Source: JARRJY01 sp037388705
Lineage (GTDB): Bacteria; Pseudomonadota; Gammaproteobacteria; UBA6429; Thiohalophilaceae
Assembly: GCA_037388705.1 (NCBI GenBank)
Contig: JARRJY010000100.1
Location: 1 to 5,742, forward strand
Length of the DNA stretch: 5,742 nt
Reading direction: 5' to 3'
This document shows positions 5,256 to 5,742 of the stretch, one piece after another. Within the stretch, counting starts at the first letter, position 1; each line of letters starts with the position of its first letter. The notes below the pieces were generated by a model. The model saw only the letters and a list, made by a program, of their open reading frames with translations. It had not been told where the DNA came from and searched no databases. The position numbers and the translations under genes are program-made.

Positions 5256-5742
5256 TTATTGTTCAAGCGAAATCACTTCAGCAATGCCTTTTGCAACCCG
5301 CCATTGCACATCAAACTCAAGTAATTTCACTCCATATTGTTTGCCCGGCTCATCATCACATGCATAGGCAGGACGGGGGTCCTGTGCAATTACTTGCCTG
5401 ATAAACGTTTCCAGCTGCGGGTATTTATTGCTGAATTGTTGAATTTGTTTTTGCGCCTGATCACTGAACATGACCTGTAGTTTTGCTTCAGGTGAACGTT
5501 CTGCATAACCTGCTGCAGCCTGTGGAATACTGTCGCTGTAAGGAATATAAGGTTTGATATCCAATACCGGCGTACCATCAATGATGTCTGCCCCTTTAAT
5601 ATCAAGGAATAACCTGTTTTTATGTTTTCGTATTCCTGAGAACTGAACTACTGAAAGGCCAATCGGGTTCGGTCGGTAAGGTGAGCGTGATGCGAACACG
5701 CCAATCGTCTTATTGCCACCCAGCCTGGGAGGCCTCACCCTG
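5256..5742 (-). CDS. trmO: tRNA (t6A37) N6-methyltransferase TrmO, 5' end outside window
   Basis: TrmO (YaeB/TsaA) uses S-adenosylmethionine to methylate N6-threonylcarbamoyladenosine at position 37 of certain tRNAs, giving m6t6A. The visible C-terminal 160 or so residues carry the family hallmarks: RPPRLGGN near the window edge, IGVFASRSPYRPNPIGLS just after, DGTPVLDIKPYIPY, and the C-terminal-domain motif DPRPAY followed by YGVKLLEFDVQWRV. E. coli TrmO is about 235 residues, so roughly 70-75 N-terminal residues lie beyond position 5742. The reading frame stays open to the edge; the GTG at 5738-5736 is an internal valine codon, not the start. The C-terminus and stop are complete. It is a housekeeping gene and probably only a neighbour of the YbjQ run, though read-through is possible because no clear terminator follows it. 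Confidence 0.95.
   Translation of the reverse strand, partial: RVRPPRLGGNKTIGVFASRSPYRPNPIGLSVVQFSGIRKHKNRLFLDIKGADIIDGTPVLDIKPYIPYSDSIPQAAAGYAERSPEAKLQVMFSDQAQKQIQQFSNKYPQLETFIRQVIAQDPRPAYACDDEPGKQYGVKLLEFDVQWRVAKGIAEVISLEQ

Noticed and set aside
5032..5367. 111-codon plus-strand open frame opposite YbjQ and the end of trmO
   Set aside because: It runs through parts of two conserved genes and the gap between them, and the translation resembles no family.
5736..5738. GTG as a possible trmO start codon
   Set aside because: It encodes the valine before RPPRLGGN, an internal motif of the family, and the frame remains open to the window edge.
1..5742. Mobile element, phage, CRISPR, toxin-antitoxin or defence system
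   Set aside because: No transposase, integrase, repeat array or terminal repeats were found, and the FHA and M48 genes lack the partner genes that would mark a known defence or secretion locus.

Overview
The window looks like chromosomal DNA of a moderately AT-rich gammaproteobacterium. Support for this is the proteobacterial FKBP with its loop insertion, the E. coli-like TrmO carrying a C-terminal DPRPAY motif, the YbjQ-family pair, and clear Shine-Dalgarno sites. The species cannot be named from the sequence, and nothing shows recent mobility: no integrase, transposase, tRNA, CRISPR array or terminal repeats are visible.

Layout, left to right. A strong symmetric (bidirectional) terminator at 12-38 closes the minus-strand transcript that ends with an FKBP-type prolyl isomerase (53-409). 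Next on the minus strand is a secreted TlpA-like thioredoxin-fold protein with a CVYC site (476-982). It is divergent from a cytoplasmic thioredoxin with a CSPC site (1126-1470), the only plus-strand gene. The 143-bp gap between them carries promoter-like sequences in both directions. The thioredoxin converges on an FHA-domain gene (1474-1863) with only 3 bp between stop codons. Upstream of the FHA gene, 2 bp away, is a small three-helix membrane protein (1866-2183). Then come an unrecognised 127-residue soluble protein (2350-2733), a second secreted TlpA-like protein with a CHVC site (2874-3401), a membrane-anchored M48 zinc metalloprotease (3486-4370), a membrane-anchored YbjQ-family protein (4377-4835), a soluble YbjQ-family protein (4839-5156), and the 3' part of trmO (5256 to the window edge).

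Three things hang together. First, three thioredoxin-fold proteins, two exported and one cytoplasmic, lie within about 2.9 kb, each with a different non-CGPC active-site dipeptide, suggesting thiol-redox or envelope protein maintenance; the FKBP fits a protein-folding theme. Second, soluble YbjQ, anchored YbjQ and the M48 protease are packed with gaps of 3 and 6 bp, so they are very probably co-translated and may form one envelope quality-control unit. Third, the three-helix protein and the FHA protein form a 2-bp coupled pair, a possible membrane anchor plus phosphothreonine-reading module without a kinase in view.

The non-coding gaps are all under 170 bp: 410-475, 983-1125, 2184-2349, 2734-2873, 3402-3485 and 5157-5255. 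The gaps at 2734-2873, 3402-3485 and 5157-5255 hold ribosome binding sites, but I see no convincing terminator or promoter in them. Most of the genes belong to known families; the potentially new part is the association of the small uncharacterised proteins, not a single dramatic system.
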